A DNA stretch of 64,000 nucleotides, from NCBI RefSeq assembly GCF_029227915.1, contig NC_079875.1:41499201-41563200 (forward strand), in the 5' to 3' direction. This DNA is from Hydractinia symbiolongicarpus (taxonomy: Eukaryota; Cnidaria; Hydrozoa; Anthoathecata; Hydractiniidae). The position numbers and the translations under genes were made by a program. The notes under the pieces are model-generated. The model was not told the origin of the DNA and ran no database searches. It saw nothing but the letters and a program-made list of their open reading frames with translations. Numbering within the stretch: position 1 is the first letter of the stretch; every line of letters begins with the position of its first letter. Shown here one piece after another: positions 35,969 through 48,146 of the stretch.

Positions 35969-37186
35969 TTAAAAAATCGTTCTGGAGATGAGTTTACTCA
36001 CAGGGTACTTTCTTTGTATACATTCGACTATACGGTTCAAGCCCGGGATTTACGGGAAATCGCGAGTTTTCGTTTGCCGGCGATTAAACTTCTTTTATTC
36101 AGCGTCTCATCAAAAATAAAAACATTTTTGAAAACTGCAAGTCTCATGCGTTTTAGTGGTGAAAAAATAATTTTAAAAATCGTTCGGGAAATGAGCTAAC
36201 TCCCTAGGTACCTTCTTTGTATACTTTTGACTATGCGGGCCGAGTCCGGGGTTTACGGGAAATGGCGGGTTTTCGTTTGCCGGCGATTAAACTTCTTTTA
36301 TTCAGCGTCTCATCAAAAATGAAAACATTTTTGAAAACTACAAGTTTCAAGCGTTTTAGTGGTGAAAAAATAATTTAAAAAATCGTTCGGGAAATGAGTT
36401 TACTCCCTGGGTACTTTCTTTGTATACTTTTGACTATACGAGCCGAGTCCGGGATTTACGGGAAGTCGCCGGTTTTCGTTTGCCGGCGATTAAACTTCTT
36501 TTATTCAGCGTCTCATCAAAAATGAAAACATTTTTAAAAACTACAAGTCTCATGGGCTTTAGTGGTGAAATAATAATTTAAAAAATCGTTCGGGAAACGA
36601 GTTTACACCCTGGGTACTTTCTTTGTATACTTTTGACTATACGGGCCTAGTCCGGGATTTACGGGAAATCGCAGGTTTTCGTTTGCCGGCGATTAAACTT
36701 CTTTTATTCAGCGTGTCATCAAAATTGAAAACATTTTTGAAAACTGCAAGTCTCATGCGTTTTAGTGGTGAAAAAATAATTTAAAAAATCGTTCGGGAAA
36801 TGAGCTAACTACCTGGGTACTTTCTTTGTATACTTTTGACTATGCAGGCCGAGTCCGGGGTTTACGGGAAATGGTGGGTTTTCGTTTGCCGGCGATTAAA
36901 CTTCTTTTATTCAGCGTCTCATCAAAAATGAAAATATTTTTGAAAACTACAAATCTCAAGCGTTTTAGTGGTGAAAAGATAATTTAAAAAATCGTTTTGG
37001 AAATGAGTTTACTCACAGGGTACTTTCTTTGTATACATTCGACTATACGGGCCAAGCCCGGGATTTACGGGAAATCGCGGGTTTTCGTTTGCCGGCGATT
37101 AAACTTCTTTTATTCCGCGTCTCATCAAAAATGTAAACATTTTTGAAAACTACAAGTCTTATGCGTTTTAGTGGTGAAAAAATAAT
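35969..37186 (+). repeat. HOR-C unit 3, truncated (6 monomers)
   Basis: Marker monomer at 35969, then 36172, 36375, 36578, 36781 and 36984. It matches unit 2 at offset 1827 for the first two monomers and at offset 1624 afterwards, so one monomer (the counterpart of 34548) has been lost cleanly. Private changes include GCTAACTACC near 36804, AATGGTGGG near 36870 and CAAATCTC near 36951. Confidence 0.84.
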
Positions 37187-38130
37187 TTAAAAAATCGTTC
37201 TGGAGATGAGTTTACTCACAGGGTACTTTCTTTGTATACATTCGACTATACGGAACAAGCCCGGGATTTACGGGAAATCGCGGGTTTTTGTTTGCCGGCG
37301 ATTAAACCTCTTTTATTAAGCGTCTCATCAAAAATGAAAACATTTTTGAAAACTACAAGTCTCATGCGTTTTAGTGGTGAAAAAAAAATTTAAAAAAGCG
37401 TTCGGGAAATGAGTTTACTCCCTGGGTACTTTCTTTGTATACTTTTGACTATACGAGCCGAGTCCGGGATTTACGGGAAGTCGCGGGTTTTCGTTTGCCG
37501 GCGATTAAACTTCTTTTATTCAGCGTCTCTTCAAAAATGAAAACATTTTTAAAAACTACAAGTCTCATGGGCTTTAGTGGTAAAGTAATAATTTAAAAAA
37601 TCGTTCGGGAAACGAGTTTACAACCTGGGTACTTTCTTTGTATACTTTTGACTATACGGGCCTAGTCCGGGATTTACGGGAAATCGCAGGTTTTCGTTTG
37701 CCGGCGATTAAACTGCTTTTATTCAGCGTCTCATCAAAAATGAAAACATTTTTGAAAACTACAAGTCTCATGCGTTTTAGTGGTGAAAAGATAATTTAAA
37801 AAATCGTTTTGGAAATGAGTTTACTCACAGGTTACTTTCTTTGTATACATTCGACTATACGGGCCAAGCCCGGGATTTACGGCAAATCGCAAGTTTTCGT
37901 TTGCCGGCGATTAAACCACTTTCATTAAGCGTCTCATCAAAAATGAAAACATTTCTGAAAACTACAAGTCTCATGCGTTTTAGTGGTAAAAAAATAATTT
38001 AAAAAATCGTTCGGGAAATGAGTTTCCTCCCTGGGTACTTCCTTTGTATACTTTTGACTATACGGGTCGAGTCCGGGGTTTACGGGAAGTCGCGGGTTTT
38101 CGTTTGCCGGCGATTAAACTGCTTTTATTC
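37187..38130 (+). repeat. Mixed monomers between HOR-C and the 3044-bp duplication
   Basis: These are normal-length monomers with many private changes (ACGGAACAAG near 37251, AAAAAAGCG near 37396, GTCTCTTCAAAAATG near 37525, GGTAAAGTAATAATT near 37579, ACGGCAAATCGCAAG near 37880). They resemble HOR-C and HOR-A monomers, but I see no repeated order. Confidence 0.7.
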
Positions 38131-40030
38131 AGCGTCTCATCAAAAATGAAAACATTTTTGAAAACTACAAGTCTGATGCGTTTTAGTGGTGAAAAAATAA
38201 TTTAAAAAATCGTTCGGGAAATGAGCTAACTCCCTGGGTACTTTCTTTGTATACTTTTGACTATGCAGGCCGAGTCCGGGGTTTACGGGAAATGGCGGGT
38301 TTTCGTTTGCCGGCGATTAAACTTCTTTTATTCAGCGTCTCATCAAAAATGAAAATATTTTTGAAAACTGCAAGTCTCAAGCGTTTTAGTGGTGAAAAGA
38401 TAATTTAAAAAATCGTTTTAGAAATGAGTTTACTCACAGGGTACTTTCTTTGTATACATTCGACTATACGGGCCAAGCCCGGGATTTACGGGAAATCGCG
38501 GGTTTTCGTTTGCCGGCGATTAAACTTCTTTTATTCAGCGTCTCATCAAAAATGTAAACATTTTTGAAAACTACAAGTCTTATGCGTTTTAGTGGTGAAA
38601 AAATAATTTAAAAAATCGTTCTGGAGATGAGTTTACTCACAGGGTACTTTCTTTGTATACATTCGACTATACGGGTCGAGTCCAGGGTTTACGGGAAGTC
38701 GCGGGTTTTCGTTTGCCGGCGATTAAACTGCTTTTATTCAGCGTCTCATCAAAAATGAAAACATTTTTGAAAACTACAAGTCTGATGCGTTTTAGTGGTG
38801 AAAAGATAATTTAAAAAATCGTTTTGGAAATGAGTTTACTCAAAGGGTACTTTCTTTGTATACATTCGACTATACGAGCCGAGTCCTGGATTTACGGGAA
38901 ATCGCAGGTTTTCGTTTGCCAGCGATTAAACTTCTTTTATTCAGCGTCTCATCAAAACTGAAAACATTTTTTAAAACTACAAGTCTCATGCGTTTTAGTG
39001 TTGAAAAAATAATTTAAAAAATCGTTCGGGAAATGAGTTTACTCCCTGGGTACTTTCTTTGTATACTTTTGACTATACGGGCTGAGTCCGGGATTTACGG
39101 GAAATCGCGGGTTTTCGTTTGCCAGCGATTAAACTTCTTTTATTCAGCGTCCCATCAAAAATGAAAACATTTTTGAAAACTACAAGTCTCATGCGTTTTA
39201 GTGGTGAAAAAATAATTTAAAAAATCGTTTGGAAAATGAGTTTAATCCCTGGGTACTTTCTTTGTATACTTTTTACTATACGGGCCGAGTCCGGGGATTA
39301 CGGGAAATCGCGGATTTTCGTTTGAGGGCGATTAAACTTCTTTTATTCAGCGTCTCATCAAAAATGAAAACATTTTTGAAAACTACAAGTCTCATGCGTT
39401 GTAGTGGTGAAAAAATAATTTATAAAATCGTTCGGAAAATGATTTTACTCCTTGGGTACTTTTTTGTATACTTTTGACTATACGGGCCGAGTCCGGGGTT
39501 TACGGGAAATTGCGGGTTTTCGTTTGCCGGCGATTAAACTTCTTTTATTCAGCGTCTCATCAAAAATGAAGACATTTTTGAAAACTACAAGTCTCATGCG
39601 TTTTAGTGGTGAAAAAATAATTTAAAAAATCGTTTGGGATATGAGTTTACTGCCTGGGTACTTTGTTTGTATACTTTTTACTATGCGGGCCGAGTCCGGA
39701 ATTTACGGGAAATCGCGGGTTTTCGTTTGCCAGCGATTAAACTTCTTTTATTGAGCGTCCCATCAAAAATGAAAACATTTTTGAAAACTACAAGTCTCAT
39801 GCGTTTTAGTGGTAAAAAAATAATTTAAAAAATCGTTCGAGAAATGAGTTTACTCCCTGGGTACTTTTTTTGTATACTTTGGACTATACAGGCCAAGCCC
39901 GGGATTTACGGGAAATCGCGGGTTTTCGTTTGCCGGCGATTAAATCTCTTTCATTAAGCGTCTCATCAAAAATGAAAACATTTTTGAAAACTACAAGTCT
40001 CATGCGTTTTAGTGGTGAAAAAATAATTTA
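38131..40030 (+). repeat. 1.9-kb segmental duplication, copy 1
   Basis: This matches 41175-43074 at an offset of 3044 bp (15 monomers minus one base). Shared rare marks are AAGTCTGATGCG, GGGTCGAGTCCAGGG, AGTGTTGAAAAAAT, GCGTCCCATC, CGTTTGGAAAATGAG with TTTTTACTATACGG, CGTTTGAGGGCG, TACTTTTTTGTATAC and GATATGAGTTTACTGCC. Left and right limits are approximate. Confidence 0.85.
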
Positions 40031-41174
40031 AAAAATCGTTCGGAAAATGAGTTTACTCCCTGGGTACCTTCTTTGTATACTTTTGACTATACGGGCCGAG
40101 TCCGGGATTTACGAAAAATCGCGGATTTTCGTTTGAGGGCGATTAAAATTCTTTTATTCAGCGTCTCATCAAAAATGAAAACATTTTTGAAAACTACAAG
40201 TCTCATGCGTTGTAGTGGTGAAAAAATAATTTAAAAAATCGTTCGGGAAATGAGTTTACTCCCTGGGTACTTTTTTTTTATACTTTTGACTATACGGGCC
40301 GAGTCCGGGATTTACGGGAAGTCGCGGGTTTTCGTTTGCCGGCGATTAAACTTCTTTTATTCAGCGTCTAATCAAAAATGAAAACATTTTTAAAAACTAC
40401 AAGTCTCATGGGCTTTAGTGGTGAAAAGATAATTTAAAAAATCGTTTTGGAAATGAGTTTACTCCCTGGGTACTTTCTTTGTATACATTTGACTATACGG
40501 GCCAAGCCCGGGATTTACGGGAAATCGCGGGTTTTCGTTTGCCGGCGATTAAACTTCTTTCATTAATCGTCTCATTAAAAATGAAAACATTTTTGAAAAC
40601 TACAAGTCTTATGCGTTTTAGTGGTGAAAAAATAATTTAAAAAATTGTTCGGGAAATGAGTTTACTTTCTGGGTACTTTCTATGTATACATTCGACTATA
40701 CGGACCAAGCCCGGGATTTACGGGAAATCGCGGGATTTCGCTTGCCGGCGATTAAACCTCTTTCATTAAGCGTCTCATCAAAAATGAAAACATTTTTGAA
40801 AACTACAAGTCTCATGCGTTTTAGTGGTGAAAAAATAATTTAAAAAATCGTTCGGGAAATGAGTTTACTCCCTGGGTACTTTCTTTGTACACTTTTGACT
40901 ATACGGGCCGAGTCCGGGATTTACGGGAAATCGCGGGTTTTCGTTTGCCTGCGATTAAACTTTTTTCATTAATCGTCTCATTCAAAATGAAAACATTTTT
41001 GAAAACTACAAGTCTCATGCGTTTTAGTGGTGAAAAAATAATTTAAAAAATTGTTCGGGAAATGAGTTTACTTTCTGGGTACTTTCTATGTATACATTCG
41101 ACTATACGGGCCAAGCCCGGGATTTACGGGAAATCGAGGGATTTCGCTTGCCGGCGATTAAACCTCTTTCATTC
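40031..41174 (+). repeat. Domain D-like monomers between the two 1.9-kb copies
   Basis: From about 40381 this stretch is repeated near 43627-44416 at an offset of 3246 bp. It holds the first examples in the window of the domain D marks: CATTAATCGTCTC with ATTAAAAATG (40561), TTTCTGGGTACTTTCTATG (40666) and AAATTGTTCGG. Near 41174 the hybrid CATTCGGCGTCTC joins a domain D monomer to the 1.9-kb duplication. Confidence 0.78.
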
Positions 41175-43071
41175 GGCGTCTCATCAAAAATGAAAACATT
41201 TTTGAAAACTACAAGTCTGATGCGTTTTAGTGGTGAAAAAATAATTTAAAAAATCGTTCGGGAAATGAGCTAACTCCCTGGGTACTTTCTTTGTATACTT
41301 TTGACTATGCAGGCCGAGTCCGGGGTTTACGGGAAATGGCGGGTTTTCGTTTGGCGGCGATTAAACTTCTTTTATTCAGCGTCTCATCAAAAATGAAAAT
41401 ATTTTTGAAAACTGCAAGTCTCAAACGTTTTAGTGGTGAAAAGATAATTTAAAAAATCGTTTTAGAAATGAGTTTACTCACAGGGTACTTTCTTTGTATA
41501 CATTCGACTATACGGGCCAAGCCCGGGATTTACGGGAAATCGCGGGTTTTCGTTTGCCGGCGATTAAACTTCTTTTATTCAGCGTCTCATCAAAAATGTA
41601 AACATTTTTGAAAACTACAAGTCTTATGCGTTTTAGTGGTGAAAAAATAATTTAAAAAATCGTTCTGGAGATGAGTTTACTCACAGGGTACTTTCTTTGT
41701 ATACATTCGACTATACGGGTCGAGTCCAGGGTTTACGGGAAGTCGCGGGTTTTCGTTTGCCGGCGATTAAACTGCTTTTATTCAGCGTCTCATCAAAAAT
41801 GAAAACATTTTTGAAAACTACAAGTCTGATGCGTTTTAGTGGTGAAAAGATAATTTAAAAAATCGTTTTGGAAATGAGTTTACTCAAAGGGTACTTTCTT
41901 TGTATACATTCGACTATACGAGCCGAGTCCTGGATTTACGGGAAATCGCAGGTTTTCGTTTGCCGGCAATTAAACTTCTTTTATTCAGCGTCTCATCAAA
42001 AATGAAAACATTTTTGAAAACTACAAGTCTCATGCCTTTTAGTGTTGAAAAAATAATTTAAAAAATCGTTCGGGAAATGAGTTTACTCCCTGGGTACTTT
42101 CTTTGTATACTTTTGACTATACGGGCTGAGTCCGGGATTTACGGGAAATCGCGGGTTTTCGTTTGCCAGCGATTAAACTTCTTTTATTCAGCGTCCCATC
42201 AAAAATGAAAACATTTTTGAAAACTACAAGTCTCATGCGTTTTAGTGGTGAAAAAATAATTTAAAAAATCGTTTGGAAAATGAGTTTAATCCCTGGGTAC
42301 TTTCTTTGTATACTTTTTACTATACGGGCCGAGTCCGGGGATTACGGGAAATCGCGGATTTTCGTTTGAGGGCGATTAAACTTCTTTTATTCAGCGTCTC
42401 ATCAAAAATGAAAACATTTTTGAAAACTACAAGTCTCATGCGTTGTAGTGGTGAAAAAATAATTTATAAAATCGTTCGGAAAATGATTTTACTCCCTGGG
42501 TACTTTTTTGTATACTTTTGACTATACGGGCCGAGTCCGGGGTTTACGGGAAATTGCGGGTTTTCGTTTGCCGGCGATTAAACTTCTTTTATTCAGCGTC
42601 TCATCAAAAATGAAGACATTTTTGAAAACTACAAGTCTCATGCGTTTTAGTGGTGAAAAAATAATTTAAAAAATCGTTCGGGATATGAGTTTACTGCCTG
42701 GGTACTTTGTTTGTATACTTTTTACTATGCGGGCCGAGTCCGGGATTTACGGGAAATCGCGGGTTTTCGTTTGCCAGCGATTAAACTTCTTTTATTGAGC
42801 GTCCCATCAAAAATGAAAACATTTTTGAAAACTACAAGTCTCATGCGTTTTAGTGGTAAAAAAATAATTTAAAAAATCGTTCGAGAAATGAGTTTACTCC
42901 CTGGGTACTTTTTTTGTATACTTTGGACTATACGGGCCAAGCCCGGGATTTACGGGAAATCGCGGGTTTTCGTTTGCCGGCGATTAAATCTCTTTCATTA
43001 AGCGTCTCATCAAAAATGAAAACATTTTTGAAAACTACAAGTCTCATGCGTTTTAGTGGTGAAAAAATAAT
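41175..43071 (+). repeat. 1.9-kb segmental duplication, copy 2
   Basis: This is the second copy of 38131-40030 with the same rare marks. Differences include GCCGGCAATT near 41970 where copy 1 has GCCAGCGATT, CTCATGCCTTTTAG near 42029, and CCTGGGTACTTTTTTG near 42497 where copy 1 has CTTGGG. After about 43072 the copies diverge: this one continues with AAACATCG, copy 1 with AAAATCGTTCGGAAAATG. Confidence 0.85.
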
Positions 43072-44086
43072 TTAAAACATCGTTCGGGAAATGAGTTTAC
43101 TCCCTGGGTACTTTCTTTGTACACTTTTGACTATACGGGCCGAGTCCGGGATTTACGGGAAATCGCGGGTTTTCGTTTGCCGGCGATTAAACTTCTTTCA
43201 TTAATCGTCTCATTCAAAATGAAAACATTTTTGAAAACTAAAAGTCTCATGCGTTTTAGTGGTGAAAAAATAATTTAAAAAATTGTTCGGGAAATGAGTT
43301 TACTTTCTGGGTACTTTCTATGTATACATTCGACTATACGGGCCAAGCCCGGGATTTACGGGAAATCGAGGGATTTCGCTTGCCGGCGATTAAACCTCTT
43401 TCATTAAGCGTCTCATCAAAAATGAAAACATTTTTGAAAACTACAAGTCTCATGCGTTTTAGTGGGGAAAAAATAATTTAAAAAATCGTTCGGGAAATGA
43501 TTTTACTCCCTGAGTACTTTCTTTGTATGCATTCGACTATACGGGCCGAGTCCGGGGTTTACGGGAAATGGCGGGTTTTCGTTTGCCGGGGATTAAACTT
43601 CTTTTATTCAGCGTCTCATCAAAAATGAAAACATTTTTAAAAACTACAAGTCTCATGGGCTTTAGTGGTGAAAAGATAATTTAAAAAATCGTTTTGAAAA
43701 TGAGTTTACTCCCTGGGTACTTTCTTTGTATACATTTGACTATACGGGCCAAGCCCGGGATTTACGGGAAATCGCGGGTTTTCGTTTGCCGGCGATTAAA
43801 CTTCTTTCATTAATCGTCTCATTAAAAATGAAAACATTTTTGAAAACTACAAGTCTTATGCGTTTTAGTGGTGAAAAAATAATTTAAAAAATTGTTCGGG
43901 AAATGAGTTTACTTTCTGGGTACTTTCTATGTATACATTCGACTATACGGACCAAGCCCGGGATTTACGGGAAATCGCGGGATTTCGCTTGCCGGCGATT
44001 AAACCTCTTTCATTAAGCGTCTCATCAAAAATGAAAACATTTTTGAAAACTACAAGTCTCATGCGTTTTAGTGGTGAAAAAATAAT
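43072..44086 (+). repeat. 5-monomer repeat of domain D, copy 1 (1015 bp)
   Basis: Monomers start at 43072 (AAACATCG, TTGTACAC), 43275 (TTTCTGGG, AATCGAGGG), 43478 (TTGTATGCATTCG, GCCGGGGATT), 43681 (TTTTGAAAATG, ACATTTGAC) and 43884 (TTTCTGGG, ACGGACC). The first three recur at 44087, 44290 and 44493, with GTGGGGAAAAAA linkers at 43464 and 44479 confirming the 1015-bp offset. Confidence 0.85.
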
Positions 44087-44492
44087 TTAAAACATCGTTC
44101 GGGAAATGAGTTTACTCCCTGGGTACTTTCTTTGTACACTTTTGACTATACGGGCCGAGTCCGGGATTTACGGGAAATCGCGGGTTTTCGTTTGCCGGCG
44201 ATTAAACTTCTTTCATTAATCGTCTCATTCAAAATGAAAACATTTTTGAAAACTACAAGTCTCATGCGTTTTAGTGGTGAAAAAATAATTTAAAAAATTG
44301 TTCGGGAAATGAGTTTACTTTCTGGGTACTTTCTATGTATACATTCGACTATACGGGCCAAGCCCGGGATTTACGGGAAATCGAGGGATTTCGCTTGCCG
44401 GCGATTAAACCTCTTTCATTAAGCGTCTCATCAAAAATGAAAACATTTTTGAAAACTACAAGTCTCATGCCTTTTAGTGGGGAAAAAATAAT
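44087..44492 (+). repeat. 5-monomer repeat of domain D, partial copy 2
   Basis: These two monomers repeat 43072-43477. The anchor monomer that follows at 44493 is also the first monomer of the next 8-mer, so the two repeat systems overlap at this point. Confidence 0.8.
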
Positions 44493-46116
44493 TTAAAAAA
44501 TCGTTCGGGAAATGATTTTACTCCCTGAGTACTTTCTTTGTATGCATTCGACTATACGGGCCGAGTCCGGGGTTTACGGGAAATGGCGGGTTTTCGTTTG
44601 CCGGGGATTAAACTTCTTTTATTCAGCGTCTCATCAAAAATGAAAACATTTTTCAAAACTACAAGTCTCATGCGTTTTAGTGGTGAAAAGATAATTTAAA
44701 AAATCGTTTCTGAAATGAGTTTACTCACAGGGTACTTTCTTTGTATACATTCGACTATACGGGCCAAGCCCGGGATTTACGGGAAATCGCGGGTTTTCGT
44801 TTGCCGGCGATTGAACCCATTTCATTAAGCGTTTCATCAAAAATGAAAACATTTTTGAAAACTACAAGTCTCATGCGTTTTAGTGGTGAAAAAATAATTT
44901 AAAAAATTGTTCGGGAAATGATATTACTCCCTGGGTACTTTCTATGTATACATTCGACTATACGGGCCAAGCCCGGGATTTACGGGAAATCGCGGGTTTT
45001 CGTTTGCCGGCGATTAAACTTCTTTCATTAATCGTCTCATTAAAAATGAAAACATTTTTGAAAACTACAAGTCTCATGCGTTTTAGTGGTGCAAAAATAA
45101 TTTAAAAAATTGTTCGGGAAATGATTTTACTCCCTGGGTACTTTCTATGTATACATTCGACTATACGGGCCAAGCGCGGGATTTACGGGAAATCGCGGGT
45201 TTTCGTTTGCCGGCGATTAAACTTCTTTCATTAATCGTCTCATTAAAAATGAAAACATTTTTGAAAACTACAAGTCTTATGCGTTTTAGTGATGAAAAAA
45301 TAATTTAAAAAATTGTTCGGGAAATGAGTTTACTTTCTGGGTACTTTCTATGTATACATTCGACTATACGGGCCAAGCCCGGGATTTACGGGAAATCGCG
45401 GGATTTCCTTTGCCGGCGATTAAACCTCTTTCATTAAGCGTCTCATCAAAAATGAAAACATTTTTAAAACCTACAAGTCTTATGCGTTTTAGTGGTGAAA
45501 AAATAATTTAAAAAATTGTTCGGGAAATGAGTTTACTTTCTGGGTACTTTCTATGTATACATTCGACTATACGTGCCAAGCCCGGGATTTACGGGAAATC
45601 GCGGGATTTCATTTGCCGGCGATTAAACCTCTTTCATTAAGCGTCTCATCAAAAATGAAAACATTTTTGAAAACTACAAGTCTCATGCGTTTTAGTGGTG
45701 AAAAAATAATTTAAAAAATTGTTCGGGAAATGAGTTTACTTTCTGGGTACTTTCTATGTATACATTTGACTATACGGGCCAAGCGCGGGATTTACGGGAA
45801 ATTGCGGGTTTTCGTTTGCCGGCGATTAAACTTCTTTCATTAATCGTCTCATTAAAAATGAAAACATTTTTGAAAACTACAAGTCTTATGCGTTTTAGTG
45901 GTGAAAAAATAATTTAAAAAATTGTTCGGGAAATGAGTTTACTTTCTGGGTACTTTCTATGTATACATTCGACTATACGGGCCAAGCCCGGGATTTACGG
46001 GAAATCGCGGGATTTCGTTTGCCGGCGATTAAACCTCTTTCATTAAGCGTCTCATCAAAAATGAAAACATTTTTAAAACCTACAAGTCTTATGCGTTTTA
46101 GTGGTGAAAAAATAAT
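44493..46116 (+). repeat. 8-monomer HOR of domain D, copy 1 (1624 bp)
   Basis: Monomers start at 44493 (GTATGCATTCG), 44696 (CGTTTCTGAAATG, ACCCATTTC), 44899 (AATGATATTAC), 45102 (CAAGCGCGGG), 45305 (GTTTACTTTCTGG, ATTTCCTTTGCC, AAACCTACAAG), 45508 (ACGTGCCAAG, ATTTCATTTGCC), 45711 (CATTTGAC, CAAGCGCGGG) and 45914. The GTGATGAAAAAAT linker sits at the end of the 45102 monomer. The GTATGCATTCG anchor returns exactly 1624 bp later. Confidence 0.86.
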
Positions 46117-48146
46117 TTAAAAAATTGTTCGGGAAATGATTTTACTCCCTGAGTACTTTCTTTGTATGCATTCGACTATACGGGCCGAGTCCGGGGTTTA
46201 CGGGAAATGGCGGGTTTTCGTTTGCCGGGGATTAAACTTCTTTTATTCAGCGTCTCATCAAAAATGAAAACATTTTTCAAAACTACAAGTCTCATGCGTT
46301 TTAGTGGTGAAAAGATAATTTAAAAAATCGTTTCTGAAATGAGTTTACTCACAGGGTACTTTCTTTGTATACATTAGACTATACGGGCCAAGCCCGGGAT
46401 TTACGGGAAATCGCGGGTTTTCGTTTGCCGGCGATTAAACCCATTTCATTAAGCGTTTCATCAAAAATGAAAAAATTTTTGAAAACTACAAGTCTCATGC
46501 GTTTTAGTGGTGAAAAAATAATTTAAAAAATTGTTCGGGAAATGATATTACTCCCTGGGTACTTTCTATGTATACATTCGACTATACGGGCCAAGCCCGG
46601 GATTTACGGGAAATCGCGGGTTTTCGTTTGCCGGCGATTAAACTTCTTTCATTAATCGTCTCATTAAAAATGAAAACATTTTTGAAAACTACAAGTCTTA
46701 TGCGTTTTAGTGGTGCAAAAATAATTTAAAAAATTGTTCGGGAAATGATTTTACTCCCTGGGTACTTTCTATGTATACATTCGACTATACGGGCCAAGCG
46801 CGGGATTTACGGGAAATCGCGGGTTTTCGTTTGCCGGCGATTAAACTTCTTTCATTAATCGTCTCATTAAAAATGAAAACATTTTTGAAAACTACAAGTC
46901 TTATGCGTTTTAGTGATGAAAAAATAATTTAAAAAATTGTTCGGGAAAAGAGTTTACTTTCTGGGTACTTTCTATGTATACATTCGACTATACGGGCCAA
47001 GCCCGGGATTTACGGGAAATCGCAGGATTTCCTTTGCCGGCGATTAAACCTCTTTCATTAAGCGTCTCATCAAAAATGAAAACATTTTTAAAACCTACAA
47101 GTCTTATGCGTTTTAGTGGTGAAAAAATAATTTAAAAAATTGTTCGGGAAATGATTTTACTCCCTGGGTACTTTCTATGTATACATTCGACTATACGGGC
47201 CAAGCGCGGGATTTACGGGAAATCGCGGGTTTTCGTTTGCCGGCGATTAAACTTCTTTCATTAATCGTCTCATTAAAAATGAAAACATTTTTGAAAACTA
47301 CAAGTCTTATGCGTTTTAGTGATGAAAAAATAATTTAAAAAATTGTTCGGGAAAAGAGTTTACTTTCTGGGTACTTTCTATGTATACATTCGACTATACG
47401 GGCCAAGCCCGGGATTTACGGGAAATCGCAGGATTTCCTTTGCCGGCGATTAAACCTCTTTCATTAAGCGTCTCATCAAAAATGAAAACATTTTTAAAAC
47501 CTACAAGTCTTATGCGTTTTAGTGGTGAAAAAATAATTTAAAAAATTGTTCGGGAAATGAGTTTACTTTCTGGGTACTTTCTATGTATACATTCGACTAT
47601 ACGTGCCAAGCCCGGGATTTACGGGAAATCGCGGGATTTCATTTGCCGGCGATTAAACCTCTTTCATTAAGCGTCTCATCAAAAATGAAAACATTTTTGA
47701 AAACTACAAGTCTCATGCGTTTTAGTGGTGAAAAAATAATTTATAAAATTGTTCGGGAAATGAGTTTACTTTCTGGGTACTTTCTATGTATACATTCGAC
47801 TATACGGGCCAAGCGCGGGATTTACGGGAAATCGCGGGTTTTCGTTTGCCGGCGATTAAACTTCTTTCATTAATCGTCTCATTAAAAATGAAAACATTTT
47901 TGAAAACTACAAGTCTTATGCGTTTTAGTGGTGAAAAAATAATTTAAAAAATTGTTCGGGAAATGAGTTTACTTTCTGGGTACTTTCTATGTATACATTC
48001 GACTATACGGGCCAAGCCCGGGATTTACGGGAAATCGCGGGATTTCGTTTGCCGGCGATTAAACCTCTTTCATTAAGCGTCTCATCAAAAATGAAAACAT
48101 TTTTAAAACCTACAAGTCTTATGCGTTTTAGTGGTGAAAAAATAAT
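46117..48146 (+). repeat. 8-monomer HOR of domain D, copy 2 expanded to 10 monomers (2030 bp)
   Basis: This carries the same order as 44493-46116, but the pair at 46726-47131 (CAAGCGCGGG monomer with a GTGATG linker, then GGAAAAGAGTTTAC) is repeated at 47132-47537. GGAAAAGAG occurs at 46944 and 47350, exactly 406 bp apart. The anchor, the ACGTGCC monomer (47538) and the last two monomers are otherwise in place. Confidence 0.86.
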
